Assembly (NCBI GenBank): GCA_030528965.1
Contig: JAUMXS010000061.1
Span: 1 to 7,742, forward strand
Length of the DNA: 7,742 bases
Source of the DNA: Eubacteriales bacterium
GTDB lineage: Bacteria > Bacillota > Clostridia > Oscillospirales > Oscillospiraceae
Direction of reading: 5' to 3'
The notes under the pieces were generated by a model. The model was not told the origin of the DNA, made no database searches, and saw only the letters and a list, made by a program, of their open reading frames with translations. Shown one piece after another: positions 4,997 to 7,742 of this stretch. Made by a program: the position numbers and the translations under genes. Position 1 is the first letter of the stretch; every line of letters starts with the position of its first letter.

Positions 4997-5194
4997 TCAG
5001 TGTTTATCTCTGAGTTCGCTGATATGATGGATGGTAGCCGGTTTCACATCCTCCGCGAGGAACATTTCCTCGGTTTGACGCTGGGCGGTGCGGAGGATCA
5101 GCGCGGCGTACTCATAGTTCCCCTCGGACTGCTGTTCCAGGGCGTCCGTGATGGCATTGAAAAGGACAGAATAGAGTTTTTTATAATTTGTCAT
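4997..5194 (-). CDS. Small conserved-looking protein of unknown function (65 aa)
   Basis: A 65-residue protein beginning MTNYKKLYSVLFNAITDALEQ, with a likely helix over residues 5-45 (NYEYAALILRTAQRQTEEMFL) and an acidic and polar tail. It has no signal peptide or membrane segment. I recall short clostridial proteins that start similarly (KLY..LFNAITDAI) and contain an AQ..TEE stretch, but I cannot name a family or function. The ATG at 5194 is preferred over the longer frame from 5257 because AGGAGAGG lies about 5 bases upstream and the longer frame would cover the promoter. It is the first gene of a probable two-gene operon with the DUF896 protein. Confidence 0.78.
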   Translation of the reverse strand: MTNYKKLYSVLFNAITDALEQQSEGNYEYAALILRTAQRQTEEMFLAEDVKPATIHHISELRDKH

Positions 5195-5228
5195 AGAACC
5201 TCTCCTTTCCGGATGCACAGATATAGGT

Positions 5229-5257
5229 ATTCTACGCGAATTTTCGAAAAAATGCAA
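5229..5257 (-). promoter_or_regulatory. Sigma-A type promoter of the small-protein operon
   Basis: On the minus strand, TTGCAT (5252-5257) is followed after 17 bases by TAGAAT (5229-5234). The -35 hexamer is the same as that of parAB. Transcription should start near 5222, about 28 bases before the first start codon. Confidence 0.75.
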
Positions 5258-5354
5258 GCCATAAGCGCTGATGAGGAAAATAGAGAAAAATAAGAAAGCC
5301 GGAGCATCTAAAGGGAGACGGTTTTATCTGCCGGCGTATATTTAAATAGTATAG

Positions 5355-5386
5355 AAAAGATCCTGCCCGTTTGGGCAGGATCTTTT
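5355..5386 (-). terminator. Intrinsic terminator of the Rnf operon
   Basis: A 14-bp perfect stem (5355-5368 with 5373-5386) has a 4-base loop and a G-C rich core (GATCCTGCCC). It lies 21 bp after the rnfB stop codon in the direction of transcription. The A/T ends of the stem supply the U-run on the minus strand. Confidence 0.9.
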
Positions 5387-5407
5387 TGGTTTAAAAGGTT
5401 TCCGGGC

Positions 5408-6262
5408 TTAGTTAGCAAACTTGCTGACATGCTCGGGGATAGCCTCGGTCTCGCCCTCAGTATTGAGGCGGACGTCACGGATGAGGTGACGCGGGCACTT
5501 CGGGGCACAAAGGCTGCAGGAGACGCACTTGGTGTAATCGATCTCCGCGAGGTTGTCCTTGATCGAGATCGCGCCGTGTTCACAGGTGCGTTCGCAGATC
5601 TTACAGCCGATGCAGCCGATGTCGCAGTACTTACGAAGAAGGGCGCCCTTCGCTTTGGAAGCACAGGCGACGACGATGTCGGCGCTGTAGGGGACCTTGA
5701 CGATGAGGTGCTTGGGGCAGGCATTGGCACAAGCCATGCAGCCGACGCACTTTTCATGATCGACACGGGCGACGCCGTCCTTGACGGAGATAGCACCGAA
5801 GGGGCAGGCCTTAACGCAGGTACCGAAGCCCATGCATCCGTCCGCACACTGGTTGGGGCCCTGCAGGCCGCCGAGACGCATGGCGGCGACACAATCATCG
5901 ATACCGCTGTAGTCGAACTTCTTCTTGGCGGTAAAGCCGGAGCACTTGACGAGAGCGACGCAGCGCTCGGAGGAGCCGGCTTCGAGGCCCATGACGGCAG
6001 CGATCTTGGCAGCAGCCTCAGCGCCGCCGGCGGCGCAGGAATCGACAGGAGCGAGGCCCTTCACGACAGCGGCGGCATAACCGGAGCAGCCGGGGTAACC
6101 GCAGCCGCCGCAGTTGGCGCCGGGCAGAGCGGCGAGGATCTCATCCTGACGGGGGTCGACCTCGACGTGGAACTTACGGGCGGCAACAGCCAGAATGAAG
6201 CCGAAGAGGCCGCCGAGGACGCCAAGCACGAGCATGGCGGAGATAATATTGGTAATATCCAT
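5408..6262 (-). CDS. rnfB: Rnf complex iron-sulfur subunit RnfB
   Basis: Subunit of the ferredoxin:NAD+ oxidoreductase ion pump; it is thought to be the ferredoxin-side electron entry. The product is 284 residues. Residues about 5-28 form a single N-terminal membrane anchor. C51, C54, C59 and C76 (CGGCGYPGC) are the RnfB-type [4Fe-4S] domain. Two ferredoxin-like pairs follow: C139, C143, C149, C153 with C172, C175, C178, C182, and C217, C220, C223, C227 with C246, C249, C252, C256. This accounts for five clusters. C101, C107, C124, C200 and C213 are extra, enough for a sixth. The long C-terminal ferredoxin part is the clostridial/acetogen form, longer than the proteobacterial form. A GGGAGG site lies 8 bases before the start at 6262. 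It is the last gene of the operon, 15 bp after rnfA, with a terminator downstream. Confidence 0.97.
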   Translation of the reverse strand: MDITNIISAMLVLGVLGGLFGFILAVAARKFHVEVDPRQDEILAALPGANCGGCGYPGCSGYAAAVVKGLAPVDSCAAGGAEAAAKIAAVMGLEAGSSERCVALVKCSGFTAKKKFDYSGIDDCVAAMRLGGLQGPNQCADGCMGFGTCVKACPFGAISVKDGVARVDHEKCVGCMACANACPKHLIVKVPYSADIVVACASKAKGALLRKYCDIGCIGCKICERTCEHGAISIKDNLAEIDYTKCVSCSLCAPKCPRHLIRDVRLNTEGETEAIPEHVSKFAN

Positions 6263-6277
6263 TAACAGCGTCCTCCC

Positions 6278-6859
6278 TTACCAGATTTTCAGGCCGGTGA
6301 AGCCCATGAAAGCCATGGCGATCAGGCCGGCGGAAATGAGGGCGATGGGGAATCCCTCAAAGCACTTCGGGTAATCGGAAAACTCGGTACGCTCACGCAC
6401 GCTGGCGAAGAGGAAGATGGCAACGAGGAAGCCGATACCGGCGGTAGTACCGTACACGACGCTTTCGATGAAGTTGTAGTTGTTCTGCGTATTCAGAAGG
6501 ACGACACCGAGGACGGCGCAGTTCGTGGTGATGAGGGGAAGGTAGATACCGAGGGCCTCATAGAGGGAGGGAATCATTTTCCGGAGGAACATCTCGACGA
6601 ACTGGACGAGGGCGGCGATGACGAGGATATACGACAGGGTCTGCATATACTCGAGTCCGAGGGGGATAAGGATGAGGTTAATGAGGTAACTGATGATGGA
6701 AGCGAGCGCCATGACGAAGATGACGGCAAAGCCCATGCCGGCGGCGGTATCGGTTTTCTTGGATACGCCCATGAAGGGGCAGATGCCGAGGAACTTCGAG
6801 AAAATGAAGTTTTCTACAAGGATGGCGCCGAGGGAGATAGAGATAAGATTCGTCAACAT
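6278..6859 (-). CDS. rnfA: Rnf complex membrane subunit RnfA
   Basis: Integral membrane subunit of 193 residues with about six hydrophobic helices, related to NqrE. The start MLTNLISISLGAILVENF is typical of RnfA. C27 (in GICPF) and C114 (in TTNCAV) are the conserved cysteines that, together with the RnfE pair, hold the iron-sulfur centre in the membrane plane in Rnf/Nqr complexes. Length is normal. The start is 1 bp after the rnfE stop (TGAT followed by ATG), with the AAGGAGG site inside the rnfE end, spaced 12 bases, so translation is probably coupled. Confidence 0.97.
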   Translation of the reverse strand: MLTNLISISLGAILVENFIFSKFLGICPFMGVSKKTDTAAGMGFAVIFVMALASIISYLINLILIPLGLEYMQTLSYILVIAALVQFVEMFLRKMIPSLYEALGIYLPLITTNCAVLGVVLLNTQNNYNFIESVVYGTTAGIGFLVAIFLFASVRERTEFSDYPKCFEGFPIALISAGLIAMAFMGFTGLKIW

Positions 6860-6860
6860 A

Positions 6861-7523
6861 TCAGCCTACGACCTCCTTTTCCTTTTCGGGAGCGGTGAGA
6901 GCTTTTTTCTCTTTGGCACGGTTGAGGATATACTGGGTAGCGGCGATCAGGCAGCCGAGGGTGAGGAAGCCGCCGACGGGCAGGACCATAAGGAGTGCGC
7001 CGTACTCGGCGGGGAAGATGCGGATACCGTTGCCGCTGTTCAGCAGGCCGGCGCCGAAGGTACCGCTGCCGAGGAGCTCACGGATCACGCACATGACGAC
7101 CAGAACCCAGGTATAACCGAGACCCTGGAAGAAACCGTCGAGCATAGAGGGGCCGAGGGTGTTTTTCGAAGCGAAGGACTCGGCACGGCCGATGATGATG
7201 CAGTTAACGACGATCAGGGGGATAAACACGCCGAGGGATTCGGACAAAGCGGGAACGAAGGCCTGCAGGACGAGGTCAACGATGGTAACAAAGCCCGCGA
7301 TGACAACGACGAACACGGCGATGCGGATGTTGTTGGGGATGATCTTACGCAGAAGGGAGATAACGATATTGCAGAGGGTAAGAATGACCGTGACGGAGAC
7401 ACCCATACCAATACCATTGAAGAAGGAGGTGGTGATGGCGAGCACCGAGCACATACCCAGAAGCTGCACGAGGACGGGGTTTTGAGTAACGAGGCCCTCG
7501 GAGGCCAGTTTTTTCACATTCAT
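6861..7523 (-). CDS. rnfE: Rnf complex membrane subunit RnfE
   Basis: Integral membrane subunit of 220 residues, homologous to RnfA and to NqrD, with six predicted helices. It begins NVKKLASEGLVTQNPVLVQLLG, the usual RnfE opening. C25 (LGMCSVLA) and C108 (VVNCIIIGRAE) are the conserved cysteines that pair with those of RnfA. The C-terminal 20 residues are charged (KEKKALTAPEKEKEVVG) and are probably cytoplasmic. AAGGAGG lies 6 bases before the ATG at 7523, joined directly to the rnfG stop codon. Transcribed with rnfG, rnfA and rnfB. Confidence 0.97.
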   Translation of the reverse strand: MNVKKLASEGLVTQNPVLVQLLGMCSVLAITTSFFNGIGMGVSVTVILTLCNIVISLLRKIIPNNIRIAVFVVVIAGFVTIVDLVLQAFVPALSESLGVFIPLIVVNCIIIGRAESFASKNTLGPSMLDGFFQGLGYTWVLVVMCVIRELLGSGTFGAGLLNSGNGIRIFPAEYGALLMVLPVGGFLTLGCLIAATQYILNRAKEKKALTAPEKEKEVVG

Positions 7524-7535
7524 AGGGAGCCCTCC

Positions 7536-7742
7536 TTAATCAATCAGCAGCGCAGCTGCTTCAACGGCGGAATTAACACCGTTGGTAACAGCGCGGGAGG
7601 TGACGGTGGAGCCGGTGATAGCATCGATGGTACCGCCGTCCTTGTTCACGGTGAGGTTGCCGGTGGTACCGACGAACTGCTCACGGAAGGCGACGCCGGC
7701 ATCCGTAGAGGCAGCGGCGACAGCGCCGAGGCCGGGGGTTTC
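7536..7742 (-). CDS. rnfG: Rnf complex FMN-binding subunit RnfG, C-terminal 68 residues (partial)
   Basis: The frame enters from the right edge as ETPGLGAVAA, the conserved RnfG motif, and ends ...ALLID. The sequence DAITGSTVTSRAVTNGVN matches the C-terminal flavin attachment site. The threonine of TGST is the residue expected to carry a covalent phosphoester-linked FMN, as in NqrC and RnfG. The N-terminal membrane anchor and most of the outside domain lie beyond the window. The stop codon is fused to the ribosome binding site of rnfE, a sign of tight operon packing. rnfC and rnfD would be expected upstream, to the right of the window. Confidence 0.95.
   Translation of the reverse strand, partial: ETPGLGAVAAASTDAGVAFREQFVGTTGNLTVNKDGGTIDAITGSTVTSRAVTNGVNSAVEAAALLID

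Noticed and set aside
5429..6265. 278-residue plus-strand open frame
   Set aside because: It is the exact opposite strand of rnfB, low in complexity (Gly/Asp/Ala/Val), and has no family motif. The strong codon bias of rnfB keeps the antisense frame open.
1..7742. CRISPR arrays, insertion sequences, tRNA or rRNA genes
   Set aside because: No regularly spaced long repeats, transposase frames, terminal inverted repeats or tRNA-like cloverleaf sequence were seen on either strand.

Overview
The window looks like a stretch of chromosome from an anaerobic Gram-positive bacterium of the Clostridia, possibly an Oscillospiraceae-like lineage (low confidence on family). The reasons are strong AGGAGG-type ribosome binding sites, a Soj/Spo0J-type parAB pair with Bacillota-type parS sites, a sodium- or proton-pumping Rnf operon in the gene order usual for clostridia, a DUF896 small protein, and a helix-turn-helix/desulfoferrodoxin fusion. 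Most genes lie on the minus strand. A chromosomal parAB locus with two parS sites beside serS suggests an origin-proximal position, but no DnaA-box cluster was found inside the window.

Layout. 1-795 (-) is the 5' part of serS, running off the left edge. Between 796 and 994 is a leader with a 14-bp tandem repeat and two small hairpins. 995-2646 (-) is the parA-parB operon, driven by a strong promoter at 2717-2745. Divergent from it, 2846-3430 (+) encodes an XRE-type helix-turn-helix protein fused to a complete desulforedoxin plus superoxide-reductase-like module. Its transcript probably ends at a 36-bp perfect palindrome whose centre is a consensus parS site (3459-3474). A second identical parS core lies at 3597-3612. 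3858-4463 (+) encodes a second XRE-type regulator, this one anchored in the membrane with an outside domain. Then come a degenerate repeat tract (4482-4623), a bidirectional terminator (4651-4690) and a two-gene small-protein operon (-) with its own promoter. 5355-5386 is the terminator of the Rnf operon, whose last four genes (rnfG partial, rnfE, rnfA, rnfB) fill 5408-7742 on the minus strand.

How the parts work together. ParA and ParB act on the parS sites about 0.8-1 kb from the parA start to organise and segregate the origin region. The redox-type regulator and the membrane regulator sit on either side of the parS pair, inside the zone over which ParB would be expected to spread. The Rnf complex moves electrons between ferredoxin and NAD+ while exporting an ion. 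The desulfoferrodoxin-like regulator fits an anaerobe that must sense or cope with oxygen, iron or superoxide. The most unusual points are the parS embedded in a terminator palindrome, the regulator that keeps all five predicted iron ligands but lacks the usual Glu-Lys pair of superoxide reductases, and operator-like repeats in the promoters of both regulators.
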